From Antedon mediterranea (Eukaryota > Echinodermata > Crinoidea > Comatulida > Antedonidae): a stretch of 62,000 bases of DNA. The notes under the pieces were generated by a model that saw nothing but the letters and a program-made list of their open reading frames with translations, searched no databases and was not told the origin of the DNA. How positions within the stretch are numbered: position 1 is the stretch's first letter; every line of letters starts with the position of its first letter. Shown here in pieces: positions 42,902-57,900 of the stretch. The stretch covers positions 2,925,001-2,987,000 of the forward strand of contig NC_092671.1 in assembly GCF_964355755.1 (NCBI RefSeq), written 5' to 3'. Position numbers and translations under genes: made by a program.

Positions 42902-45900
42902 CTTGAAAATACAGATGGGAAGAGGAGGGGAAAATAAGACCTTCAGCTCATCAACTGTCAAAGTAAGGGGAAATGAAAATAGAGGTAGGAAAAATGTCCT
43001 CATTATCATGGTTATATCAATGTATGGTTATGGACGACAAAAATCGGTTGGGCGAGGAAGGAGGGGGGCAAATCGGACTGTCTATTGCTTGGTATCACAT
43101 GACTTATTTCTACCCAATCACAATCTTGCTTACAGATAACAATTATTCATAAAAGTTCCCGATATCATTAAACATAAAAAAAAAAATACATAAACAAAAT
43201 ATTATGTTGATGTATGTTGATGTATAATGTTGTAACTTGTGTTTTATTTTTTAGGACAATCACACAACAACCTATTGATTTGCATTGATTTTGTTTGAAA
43301 ATAAAATTATAGTTTATACTGTATTGTATAACACACTTGTTTTAGGAAAATATAACTAACCCAAAAAAATGTAAATGAATTTAAATAGTTTTCTGTCCTA
43401 CTTCTTGTGTACAGTATCAACTATGCCCGACATGGCGTGTATTCATTACAGAAAATGATATCTCTATTTGATCTTTGTAAATATACAATATAATAATAGT
43501 CGTAGGAGAGCCGACGCCTTTGCACTTCATCTCTTCCTAAATCATGCTGCCAATATCCGAGCCAATCGCGACGGGACACCCTCTAGTTCTCTCAAAGTGT
43601 TTAGCATTATCATTATTATCTATTGAGTTTCTGTTTCTGGAGAAAAAACTAATTTGATAAACAACAATAAGCAGCATTTGTAAGTGACTTCACCTCAGCG
43701 TTCCTAAATCATGCAACCAATATCCGAGCCAACCACACCAGGACACCTTCTAGTACTCTCAAAGTGTTTAGCGTTTATTATTATTTATTATGTTTCTAGC
43801 TGTTTTATTTTGAAAATAGAGAAAAAACTAATTTGATAAACAACACTAAGCAGCATTTGTAAGTGACTTTACCTCAGCGTTCCTAAATCATGCAACCAAT
43901 ATCCGAGACACCTTCTAGTTCTCTCAAAGTGTTTAGCGTTTATTATTATTTGTTAAGTTTCTAGCTGTTTTATTTTGAAAATAGAGAAAAAACTAATTTG
44001 ATAAACAACACTAAGCAGCATTTGTAAGTGACTTCACCTCAGCGTTCCTAAATCATGCAACCAATATCCGAGACGCCGGGACACCTTCTAGTTGTCTCAA
44101 AGTGTTTAGCGTTTATTATTATTTGTTAAATTTCTAGCTGGTTTATTTTGAAAATAGAGAAAAAACTAATTTGATAAACAACAATAAGCAGCATTTGTAA
44201 GTGACTTCACCTCAGAGTTCCTAAATCATGCAACCAATATCCGAGACGCCGGGACACCTTCTAGTTCTCTCAAAGTGTTTAGCGTTTATTATTATTTATT
44301 AAGTTTCTAGCTGTTTTATTTTGTAAATAGAGAAAAAACTAATTTGATAAACAACACGAAGCAGCATTTGTAAGTGACTTCACCTCAGCGTTAACCACAG
44401 TTCAATACAAATAAGTCTTAAAAGACGAGTAAGATATTTAAGCACACGATCTTGTTTTCATCTAAACGGTATTTATAACATCAGTTAGTATTAAACTTTA
44501 TGACGTTTAATAGTTCTGGTGAAACAGTTCTAACATTACAACAATTAGCAAATGCGGTGCCACATGTGATTTATATCCAAACATGAATATGGGTCAAAGT
44601 ATACATAAACACATTCATTTATTACATTTTGCTGGTAAATAATTAGGAGAATATAAACAAAAATGATTTGTTTTTGATCTATTGATTGATTTTTGATAAC
44701 TAATATAATAAAGAATATTCTAATTAATATACTAAAACACAATAAAATTAATAAATATTCTGAATTTGTGATTTTTACAAAAAAAAAAAAAATTAGATGT
44801 ACAAAAAAAAAATAAGTTAAATAAATATTCACATATAATAAAACAATAATTATTTGTTAAAAAATAAATAAATTGGGGAAAAAAATATCAAATATAATAC
44901 AAAACTAATTATTTGTTTAAAGAATTTGAATTTTATTTTAAAAAAAATGAAAAAATATATTTGAAAAATATATAAAAAATAAATAAAAAAATAAATAATG
45001 TTTTCATTTAAATTTTAATTTTGTTTAAAAAAATTATATTTATAGATGTTTAAGGAAAGTTGAATAAATTGTTTACTTATTTATAAAATGGAACAATAAC
45101 AATAGACATCAAATATAAAAATATAACATATGAATTAAAATCTCATTTTTGCTGTCAAATTAGAAAATCTAAAATATTGATGACAAATTCACAATTGGGT
45201 ATGTGCATTTGTGATAAGATTCAAATGAAGCTAGCCGTACAGCCTCAGGCTCATCTAGCAACCATAACTTGCTTATCTGTGTACTTAAATATGTCTACTA
45301 CACTTCAGTTAATATCAATCGTTGAATGAAAGTCTATTAAGGTAGTGACAGGTGATAGAGTGATCGCGGCGGCGGCGGCGCAGCAGTTACTTGGTAAGCA
45401 AGTTTAGACACTTACAGTGCAATGTACACAAACTAAACGTATTAATACTATCAATGCAAATACTAATAAAACATGACAATCGTATCTTCCTTATGAATAC
45501 TCAATTCTTTCTACATAATTATTTCACCGCGATTATTTATCACGAACAGAAATCGCAAAAAAAGAGATATTTATAACAACAGATGTCTTATTTTATCAAA
45601 TTATTTAAAAAAGTTAACTGATAAATTCACAAAATTTTTTTATTACAATTCAACGACAGGCTGGTATTAACAAAATCAGCAGAATATAATAAGAAAAGCT
45701 TGGGAAGAACAACAAACTCTTAAATATATTCTTTTTATCTAATTACTAAAAATTAGCGTTCGATTAAGTACATGCCCACTGGCAAGTAACAGCTACATAT
45801 TATAAAACATGATATTATTATTTACAGTACTTTAAAAAAATGTGTTGTTTTCTTTGTGAACCTGCGTCTTTTTGGTTCCAGTAATTTACCGATAAGTACG

Positions 45901-48900
45901 GAAGTTGGGAAAAACTTATTTACGCTCATTAAAAGCGGAATTAGACTTTAATTTTTTTACATAATTGCAAGAAATTCTGTGTTTTTTCTAAGTTTAAAAC
46001 CTGATATATAACAATGGTTTTAAACATTTAGTCAATGACATTAATTTGCTGTTTGAATAAAAACTTCTACTGGCCTATACCATTTCTGACAATAAAGCAA
46101 AAACTCTTACTCGCCTATACCATTTCTGACAATAAAACAAAAACTCTTACTGGCCTATACCATTTCTGACAATAAAGCAAAAACTTCTACTGGCCTACAC
46201 CATTTCTGACAATAAAACAAAAACTTCTACTGGCCTATACCATTTCTAACAATAAAACAAAAACTCTTACTGGCCTATACCATTTCTGACAATAATACCA
46301 AAACTCCTTGAAAAACAATGGGTTGAAATTATTGATGTGTCTTTATAATTTGTCTTTACTCTTTATCGTGTCTTTATCGTGTTTGTTTTTAATATGTTTT
46401 AAATTTCTCTTCAGTGTGCTCCAGTGATTACGTTCATGTTGGTTGGTGCGTGCCTCCCCAATTTCAAATTTTACACTTCATATATTGTGTATACAAAATT
46501 AAACGATTTATGCTTAGATTAGATTTTACTATATTATGTACAGTAATAACATCGGATTATTGAATTTAAATGGATAATTTGAAATCAAAGTTTGTTTTGG
46601 TTGAAAAAGTACAGCATGTTTGATCAATGTATTCATGTGGAATATGTCTTGAGGTATATATTCAAACTGACACAACAGTAGCACTTCATTTACATCAAAG
46701 AATAGTAAACAAATTTGTTTTTGTTTGAAATTTATCATCCTCTTTAAATGCCGAGGACAAAAAGACGATGCATCATTGCTTGAACTCAATAGGTTAATCC
46801 AAAAGTTAGCATTGCTTAATTGTATTTTTGTTCTAGCGACAATTTTTGCGCATCTTGATAAAGCGTTGAATACATGCGAGTATGTTTTTATTAAAATCAT
46901 ATTGGTGCCACTGCTTAGCCTCAAATTCTAGACATAGTGTTATGTTATCATACAAGTAAATAAACTGTGTGTATATTTAGAAGCTTTCCGTGTCAATCTG
47001 AACATACCCTGTAATGCTCTGTCTATACTATCAAATTAGTTTAACAAAAAAAGTGTGATGTGCCCAAATATGGTAATAATATGCCCAAATATGGAAGTGA
47101 TATGACATCATCCTGTCCATATATGAGAACATCACATTTGTTTCTGTCGCATAACGTTTGATAGTGTAGACAGAGCTGAAGACTATCATGTCCGTAAGAT
47201 TATGATCGTAATGACTTTAGAATATCTTACCCATCGTTCATCATGGGTTCTTGCATATTGCTAATGCCTATGTCACCTTGTATACTACAAACGGACGGCG
47301 GACACGATGAAGGAGACTGCGGGTCATATTGCGGTGTGTACGACCCGGGAGTTGATGGGTTGTCGGGGCAGTTTGTCCTATAAAGAAAAAATAATATTTA
47401 GGTTTATAGTTACTTTTCATTGTTAAATGATCAGTAAATCAGATTTAAAAACTAAATTCCAATTGTTTAACCTTGTACGGTTTGTGAAGTAAAGTAAGCA
47501 AGTAAAATTGAGAAAAGTTGTTACACCAAACCACGCCAATGATGGTCTAGGATGTCAGCATATCAAGCAGAAGATTCTGGGTTCGATTCTCAGTTGAGGT
47601 TTTTCTCATTCTCACAAATTTTCTTCTTCTTAAGTAATTAATTTACAGTATATAACAGGGTAATTCAGAAACCAAAAGTATTGAATCAGCCAAAGATGAT
47701 CCGTGAGAGCTACCTGAAATGTTATTAGGTTATTAAAATTGTTATATAAAAATTGTCAAACTTACACAGGAATTTGAGGAATTCGACTAACGAGAACCGA
47801 TCCCACATAGCCATTATTAGAGGGAAGTGGTTGATCTGAAACAAACAAAAACGTATAAATAAAAAAAATATAAATATATAAATATTCATCAAAAATACTG
47901 TTATTTAAAAGTGGTTTGAGGTTAAACATCACGATTTTGAATGTGTTTGCTGAATAATGTTTGTATTGAGCGCCATCGGCAATGCTTAAGCTTATCTCAG
48001 TCTAATCAAAGAATACATTAAAGTCAGGATGTGCACATGACGAAAATAAAAAATATACAATCTACCACAAGGAGATAAAAAAAGAAGATAATTGATCTAT
48101 AGCGTTACAGCTTAGAATTTGTCGTTGAGAGGAGCAGTAAAGTTGCAAAAGTACATTTGGAATATCAGAATATTAAATGCATTGCTGATGGCAATGGTTT
48201 AATGGTATCAAATATATAGATTTGTAATATGATAATTACATGCAACTGTTTCTGTAAAAGCATATAGTGATACCATAAAATTTCAAGTATGTTTCATTCC
48301 CCTTTAAAAAATTGGGGTAGAAATAGCCTTTTTAATTAATTATTATTACAATTTAATGGCCTTTTATTTTTGTGATACAGCTATTGAGTCGAAATGTCAT
48401 TCTGCACACTGTCATATGAGCACATTTTTCGAAAATGACACAGGGCCTTTATGTAGTGGAATGATTAAGTCTACCACAGTAAGTAAAGCAGCTGGGTTAT
48501 TAAACCTATTAAATTTTGCTTGTACATGGCAATATTTTTTATTACAATCTTTTTTTTTCTTTTCTTAAAACAGCTTTATACCAACTATCCCCGCATTATG
48601 CTAATTTTTTATCCAATCAAAAAGTAGAACATAAAACTTCTATAAAAAAACACTAAACGAACAGTTTAAGATCCCGCTGAAGTGACTGTCAGTATTTTGT
48701 ATTCTGGGACGAAGGTATTAAGAGATAGACTTGTCAAACTGGGCTGAATATGATGGATAATTTTGATTGTACATCGCGGATGTGTTTTGGTGTTATTACA
48801 TGAATTAACAGGCACTTGCATCACAGATATGAATATTAAGGCACCCGCCGCCATGAAATATTCATTAAATGCACAATCACACAAAGAAAAAAACAGGATC

Positions 48901-51900
48901 ATTCATCACTGTCAGTGGCTTATGATGTGTAAATTATAGAAAGCCCTACTCAATGTTTTCCTCGAAGGGAACACAAAGTATTATATTGTCCTTAACAGTC
49001 AATCTTTCAAGTCATAAAATATTTTCCTATTGAACTTATATAGATATTCATAATTTGTTTTATGTAACACCTACTGTTGTAATGTAAACTTTAATTCAAC
49101 TAATCGGCTCCGTAAGTCAAAGACTAGGTGGGAGGCGAGGCCATTAAAAAAGGCAGACTTAAGCTGCTTTCATATTGCACCCGAATTCGGTCCGGTGCCC
49201 CGAGAAAAATGGGTTGTAAAGAATAGGAGGAACTTTCACATTAAATTTGTACGATCTGAATCCGTACCCGATTCGGGTTCCGAATTCATAGCGATGGATA
49301 AAGAAGCCATTTGTTTTCTGAAATCAAGCAATTTTTTTTCGTTTGTCCAATCAGCAGTGAGAATGAACAACCCTGTTTGACAAAGGATAACCAAATTCAT
49401 GCTCAATGTGAAAGAACATAATATACTTGTGATTTTTTTCCAGAAGCGATGTGAAAGTAGCTTTACTTTGATTTTAGAAGTGGAGATAAACAGCGAATAC
49501 TAAGGTTGCGGATCTTTCACTGGCTTCGTATTTCCCAAAGTGCAATAGTTCCAAAATATTAAATATCCCAATTAAATATACCTGAAATATTCCTTCTATT
49601 CTACTAATACTGAAGAGTACAAATGGCAAGAATGCACTCATGTGTGATTTTTTTTTAACACTATCAATCTCTTTTTTTTCCCAATTAAATATACCTACCT
49701 GAAATATTCCTTCTATTCTACTAATACTGAAGAGTACAAATCAAAAGAATGCACTCATGTGTGATTTTTTTTTAACACTATCAATCTCTTTTTTTTCCTA
49801 ACTAAAGCCGAAGTATAGTCGTTATCTCGGGACCGTTCTATGGTTACCACCAGGTAGGCTTGCTTCATTAAGGCTTCTATGAATGGATGTACTTGTTGGG
49901 AGCAGGAACGCTAGTAGACCAAACCCAGTACCGTTTTGATTACGATCAATCGTAGCTCCTTCCAAATAGTACTATCAAGTAAGCTTATTAACTGTTCAAA
50001 AGGTTGTGTATCAGGAAACAAACACAAGGTCGGTAGTTCAACTTTTGACCATTCAATTGTATCTTGGGGCTAGACACTTTATTAAAGACGTCACTTATTG
50101 AAACATTATGGAATACTCCCTCTAGGAGGTGTTTGAAAATAATAAACACCTAAAATTGTGGCAAGATTTAAATGACCTTAATAAAACAGAGTGATAATTA
50201 AATTGTATTAAAAAAGATACTACTTTGAGTAAAAAGAATGTAGTTCTCTCTGAATGGCCTATTGAGGTACTGTAGTATTAATGAATTATTCTTTGCTTTA
50301 TATAATGTGGATAAGAATTACTAAAAGGGACCAACATTTTTAGATAGCCGCATTTAAAATCAATGTATGAGAGATTTTCAACACATTTCAAATGCATAAT
50401 ATAATTTTTCTCTCATTATTAGAACAGAATCAACATAAAAGAGATTTTTTCTCAAATGCCTAAAATGTCATTTTTCTGTCATCATGGGAACAAAATCAAC
50501 GTATGAGAGATTTCTACCATTTCATCATCGGGGCAACCTGCTCAAACAAAAACTTATAGAATAGAAAAATATGGAAAACAAAATAAAAAAAGCGATGTTT
50601 TTTTATGCGAATCACTTGAAAATTTAAGTTACTTACCGGACATTGGCGTATAATACGATCTAAAAGCGTTATCTTTTGGAATATCTGGGTACAGGTAGAT
50701 TAGATGAGGGAGGTCTTGGATGCGGTCAGCGAGGGATCTGATATTAAAATCTTCACCAGTAAAGGGCTGTAAGTTCCACACTTGACTTGTACCTGCAAAC
50801 AAAATGAACACATTTTTATTAATTTTTGGTGATATGAAAATTACATGATGATTTAAAAAAAAACCATTATCAGATATGAAAAACATAAAAATATAAGCAC
50901 TCAGAAACTAAGCGAAATACTTGGCAAACTATAGAGAGCGACAGAGAGTGTGCTATTTTATATTTTGGCACATATTGAAGATACAGATAACTCAAGACTT
51001 TGGTGTGTCACCAATATATTGATTTTCCTGAAAACTAATAAGCATGGTCTATTGGTATGTGGCATTATCGTGCAAACAAATGTACTACACGTGACAAAAT
51101 GTTATTTTGCCAAGTAAAAAAGAAACCCTAAAGCTCTGTTTACACTATCAAACTTTATGTGACAAAAAATGTGATGTGCCCATATATGGATATGATGATG
51201 TCATATCACTACCATATTTGGGCATATTACTACCATATTTGGGTAAATCACACCATTTTTGTCAAACTAGTTTGGAAAAGTTGATCATTGCTAAAAATGT
51301 CACATCATCATTTATAAATTCATGATTGATATGGGTTCTATTGTTCCCACAAATACAAACAATATTTTTCATAGTATGTTTTCATAAAGAAAAAAATAAA
51401 TCACATCGCAATATTTACAATTACAAACTCATTAGCGTAAAGTATTTAAAAAAAACGTTTATAGCTCAAGGGGTTTATTGTGCCAGTTTTCCACCTACTG
51501 GGTTGAGCCAATTTCTGATGCCTTAGTTACTTAATTTCTACTACAATTCATCTTTCATAACTGCATCAAATTACCATGTTAGTTAATTTGTCATATTATG
51601 TTGATATATCCCAACCCTCGGGGCAAAGCACTTAGAGAATAAAGGTAATGCATTTTAAAATAACGACTACCTGACACTTTTAGTTCAATGGTCAGTAACA
51701 TTTGATTGTTAATATGTAAACGTCGCAAATGATCAGGAATCCATTAAATAAATTTAAACTTGTCGTTTGTACAGTACATTCATGCTAAACATGACGATAT
51801 ATGAATTGAAAACTAGTTCTATTCAACTACCGTGCCAAGTATATAAGAACGCTGCCGATATAAGAACGTCTGCTGCAAAAAGCTAAACATTTCATTCCGG

Positions 51901-54900
51901 ATTTTGCTGCACAACTAAAGGCATTTCTAGGATATTTTAATATAATATGAATATAAAATATTATACAACCAATGACTGTTTATGGTGTTGAATGGTGAGA
52001 ATATTTCATGAGTTGAAATTTACAACTGTTCTATTTACTGTTAATTAGTACCACTTTTCTGTTCAATGGAACAAAATGCACAAATCGAGGTATTTTTCAG
52101 CAGTTACCTAACACATTTAATAGGTTACGTGTTTGGATATTGATTATTTTATGATAGTTTAAATGTATTTAAGGGTAAAATCTCTATAATGTTGTGATCT
52201 TTGTTTATGTTTTTGTTGCTTATTGAATACATTTTTATAGTTTATTATGTTTAGATTCAACCTGTTAGTGGCGGTTTCATCGCTGTTGGTTGACAACTGA
52301 ATAAAATAAATAAAATAAATAACTAAAATAAATGATACATTAACCAATCAAATGGTAGAAATACTCTTGGGTGTGTTATAAAAAAAAAAAAAAAATTAAA
52401 AAAATTAACTAACTAAATAGAATATACCCTTGTTCCTTTGAATAAAATAGCAGTGATCATACTTAGTACAATACAAAGTAGTATTCTTCAAAACCAAAAA
52501 GTTATTGTAGTAAATATACAAGCTACATTGGACATAGAACACTTTTGAGGACTGACAAATAATGACAGGGTAACGATAGAGGTACAGTGTAGTAATCAAT
52601 GCTAAGTAACAAAATTAGCAATGCTTAAAATGAAAAATAAAACCGATTTCAGGAATACAAGACAACATTAGCATTAACACTGGAAATCTACTTGGAAAAG
52701 GATTGAACTGAAGACTTTAGAATTAGAACTGCGGTGCCACTAAAAACAAAAATAATCCTGTTTCACCTTAGTACATTGAACAAAAATAGAGTCTCTGGAT
52801 GTATAAACTGGAGATTGACATTCCACACACAGTTTAAGAATAAATTTCATCTATTTTAGGTATGAAACAAGATTTATTTATAATGATTCCCTCAGGGGAA
52901 ATGCAATAAGTCACATTTAATTTTAATGAAATGAGTTAAACAAACAAAGTTTAAACCAAATAACCCATCCCTCTTGTAAAACTACTACTAAAAACAAACT
53001 TTCATAAAGTATGACTTATTTCCATTCTCAATAAAGGCAATCAAGTTAGTGGTATGTAGCATAGCCCCCTCTATCTGAGTGTTAATAACAAAGGGTGGCG
53101 TTTGGTGTTTAATTTAAGTGACCTCTCACCTGTTTGTGGGTCATCTCCTGACCATGCTATTGTTACGCCTCCTATCTCCGAGTCACTGAAGCGTAACAAG
53201 AAATTGCCATTTGGTCGACTAAGTAACAGATCTTGAGCCTGGCTTCTGGTCACGAACCCCATGATGGACCTGAATATTAAATGAATTTATTTTAGCTGTA
53301 GTTATGTAATCTAAATTGAATGAATAAGTTTTGCCGGACCAGCAATCAATTAAACACTTGTACTTAGTCTGAATTATTGCACTACAAACTAATCAAAGTA
53401 CTTTATTAAAGTAGAAACCCCTCCTTTGGGACACCTCTATTATGAGGACACTTTCGTATCAAACTACCAAGGGGCATTATATATTTCAAAGCTCTGTCTA
53501 CACTATCAAACTCTATGTGGCAAAAACAAAAAACAATGTGATGTGCCCATATACTGTATGAACATGATGATGTCATATCACTACCATATTTGGGCACATC
53601 ACACTTTTTTTTGTCAAACTTGTTTGATAGTGTAGACAGAGCTTAACACTATAGCTAACCTCTATTTAGGAAACATCTCTATCTAGGAGACACTCTGTTG
53701 GGTTTCAAAGGGTGTTTCTTTAATATAGATTTTACTCAAAACCGTAAGCACATAAATCTGATATTTAATTTAAATTATTCTTGAAAGCGCATAAACTATT
53801 AACAAGAAAGTTTTCTTGCTATCCTGCTTAATTACCCATCATTCCATGGTCCTCGTAGGTGCTTCCGTGTAAGCTCTTGTACTCCGTGGAACCACTTCCA
53901 AAATGTGAAATTCCTACCTGGTAATGGATCCTGTAAAGAGATAGAAGCCAATCAAGTTGAAAAAACATTTATTTGTTCAACAATGGCATATTTTTTAACA
54001 GTGTAATATATAGGTGTGTACATTATTTAAATGAAACAAGGTAATAAGCCATCATTTGGGGTCTTCTCTAGAAGAAATCAAGTTTCTTGTCTCAAGAAAG
54101 ACCCCAGAAACAATACATATAAACTAATACAATTTACTACTTAAAATAATAAATAAAACAAAGAACGATGGAATAAAAATAGATACATTCAGAGTACTAC
54201 AATCATAATAATATTAAAATTAGTATAAAGAAATAAGATATTTTTTTAAATTTTACGAAAAGTATAAAGAGATTTAAAATGTGTTACTCTTTAGCAATAA
54301 TTAGGTTTAAAAGAGGGTGTGTTGTACTGTTTGTTTTCTGTATATTATTGAATATTGGATGTGATTTATTATGCTTAATATCTTGATGTTTTGACGCACC
54401 TTTTATAGATTAACTGCCACAAATATTATTAGCTTCAAAAAGGTGCGAAAATGCTGCTGTTTTTATTCAGATATTACCATTTTAACTCCATTAAAGTAAT
54501 GTTCAAATGCAATGCAAAAAAATACTTCAAAGTTAAAATTACCAATACAGTGCACTTAACCTATAATATGTGACAAACGTGTGACACTGTATGACAGATT
54601 ATTCCTAATATACTGAACAGAGATGTCCTAATAACATTGTAAGCATATGAAATACAAACCAATAGGTGAATTAAAAAAAAACCAAGCCAAACTGACCCTG
54701 TTAAATGTACTCCAAGATAGCTGGATTGTGGAATAGTCGTCTATTTGGATATTCTGGCCGCTAAATGCCTTCTGTGCTAGGTAATTAAGGTTCTCAAGTG
54801 ACAGACTTCTACCGTTAGCTGACATAAATTTAGAATTCAGAGCTTTCCCCATATCTGGCCAGGCTACTCTATCTGGTACTGCAAATGGAATCCTTCCCTA

Positions 54901-57900
54901 CAAAGCGTAAAATAAATTTTTACAAGATTAATTTTTGGCTTGTTATAAAAACAAAAAATCATACAATCTAGACAAAATGAATTCATTGTTTAACCTATTA
55001 ACCTATAAATCACATATTAAAAGGGTCTGTATAAATTACTGAAATACATTGAAATTATCAGAAAAAATTGGCTAATGTTTACTACAAACCAAAATTAGTT
55101 TTACTACGGTAATAGGAAATGCTGCTATTAAATATTATTATTTAGCAATTGAACTTTAATATAGAAAAAATTGATATATGCTACATTAATAAATCAATCA
55201 TTGTATTGTACAAATTCAGTATAAATAATCAAAAATAAATCTATATATTGAAAAGTTCCATTCTCATTTGAACCTGGAAACTTTAGTTACATGATGGGTA
55301 CTTAACAACTAGACCACAATGGATCATTATTATATATATTATTGTTTTCTTTATAATTAAAATATGTTATTAATTTGGTCATTCTTAAAAGATACTGTAC
55401 TATCTATAAAATATATTATATATGGTAAGAATTGGAGTTCAAAGGTCGTAATATTCAACTTACTGGCTCGGCAAAGGCATTGTCCCACAAGACTGTAGCC
55501 AATGCGTTCGACTCCTGGTTGCCGTGGACGATAACTACAACCGGGAGAGACATCGTCTGTGTGGTATGACAAGAAATTGTCCCATTTTTACGTATATTTA
55601 AGGACATCCCTAATTGGCAGAGTAAGCAGGCAGACGGCAACACAACCGTAAAAACACCAGCGTACCCACAGCAAATAAATAAATTAAAAGCAACGAAACA
55701 AAATAGAGAACCATGCAAGAACATAAACCCTTTCCAGAATAAATAAAATCAGAAAAATTAGAAAATGATTAGAGAAAATTTAGATAGCTTGTGAGTAATT
55801 CAGGAGATTTTCCATGTGTGTAGCCGTTTACCCACAATCCTCGGGAAGGAGCAACAGTTCCGATGTTCTCCCAGCATGCTTTAGCACTTACTGATTCGGC
55901 AAAAGCATTATCCCAGAGGATGGTCGCAAGAGCATTGCATTCTTGGTTACCATGCGAGACCACAACTACTGGTAGAGACATGGTCTAAAAAGAAGACGAA
56001 GAACGAAAAAAACGCAAACAAAATAAAAGAAAAGAACTGAAAGTAGCCAAAGAAAAAAAGCATTTAGTTTTCCGCAAAAGCTGCCCCAATTATTAAAACC
56101 AATTTCTATCACCAAGTAACAAAAAGAAAGAAAAACACAGACACATGAAAACACAACATGCAAATATAAGTGTAAACATTGATAATTATTATACAACAAG
56201 ATGAAAACATAAATATGCTGTATTCTATGTTAAAATGAATGATACATTAATAAAAAATATAAACATAATATATATAAAGTATTAGTCTCTTTCCGAGTGT
56301 AGACCACTTTTCAAAATTCTGGTCTGAAAAATGGTCTATTATTGGAGAGAGAGAGAGTGCAATTTATGGGTATATTCATAGTCATACAACAGAACTACAG
56401 TGATAATTCTAATTTGGCCACAATGATCAATGACTCATCATATAATTGTGGTTACATTTTGAAGGGTCAGGGTTAAAGATCCACCAAAAAAAAAAAATAA
56501 TAATAAAAAAAAAGCCCTCAGTGGGACTTGAACCAGGGATCTCAACTGTGAGAGGCTGGATACATAATCATTACACCAAACTCTCATCCACTACTTTGTA
56601 GTGTGCAGTTAGCCTATTTATACACTAGAACTAATAAAAAAAAATATAAAAAAAAAAAACATTTTTGGGGGGGAATTTTATGTCGGGAAATTTTACAGTA
56701 GGCGGAGGTTTGTACTCTCGGAGTACCCTCTAGTTGTAAATGTCATTTAAAGAGAAGGCCCCTGGATATCAGCTGACCTGTAGTTCAGCTGGAAGGGTTA
56801 CCCTCTTTAAATAAAGTTTAAATAAAATAAATTATAATTCAACACAAATTAAAATGAGCAGTGCAGACCAGTCAGTTTGAATTGAACTACAGTATAGTTA
56901 GCGTTTCAAACCCCATTTAAAATGTCAAAGTGGTACTTGTCACATATTTGGTTTTAAAAAGAACATTTCTCAAATAATAATTTTGGAGGATATTCTCCCC
57001 CTCCCTGACCTAACTCCATACCATGCCCAACCCATTGCCACTCCTGTACTATTTTTGGATGGTCACTTACCCTAACTTGAAACACTAGTTCACCACTGGC
57101 TATTGAAAATGTTGACTGAAACAGAATGGTAAACTTTTCTTCTGTAACAAACTGAAAATATAAATTTAAAATAATTAATTTAAATAAGTAAAACCAATTT
57201 ATAATGCACACATTTTATTGATGGTCACTTATGACAAACATTTGTTATTTGAATAAGGATAAGTATTTCATCATAATGTTAAAACACTAAGCACTGTCTA
57301 TACCATCAAACATTATGTAACAAAAAAATGTGATGTGCCCATATATGGACATGATGATGTCATATTACTACTATATTTGGAAATATCACTACCATATTTG
57401 GGCAAATCACACTTTTTGATTCACTAGTTTGATAGTGTACACAGAGCTTAAACCACATTTGTTTTCTAGAAAATGACATCAACAAATCAACAAATATTGT
57501 TTAAATGTTTTATTATTGTGTGTTTATTACTTTACATATAAGAATAAATACATTTCCTGTCAACCATATTTACCTCTGACCCCCTCCTATCTGCTCGTCG
57601 AATCCTCTTCAGTGACATATTTCTAAACGTTACAGTAAGATTGCCGGATTCTTTGTGGTATTCCATAACTCCACAGTTGTTCAAGATATCTCCACTTGTC
57701 TCACTAAAACGAAATAAGATACACAGTTAATAGAAAGCAAATGTATGTAATGTATGGTCTGCATGGCTTGTGTACTCGATTCATTCCTCTCTGATTTTGA
57801 AAGATTTGCAATTTCTTTTTGTTTTGTTTCTGTTTCTGAAGTTTTTTATTAGATCTTATCATAAATCATTAACGAATACTAGTACAAAAAGACAAAACTT

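Noticed and set aside
46529-46924. 131-codon minus-strand frame inside the last STAT intron
   Set aside because: No recognisable domain, no supporting splice sites, and a phase-consistent STAT model already bridges this intron.
55557-55724. Possible extra exon or extension between the two alternative STAT exons (open frame 55455-55724)
   Set aside because: The open stretch upstream of exon b lacks a start or acceptor that would join it in phase, and has no counterpart in STAT proteins.
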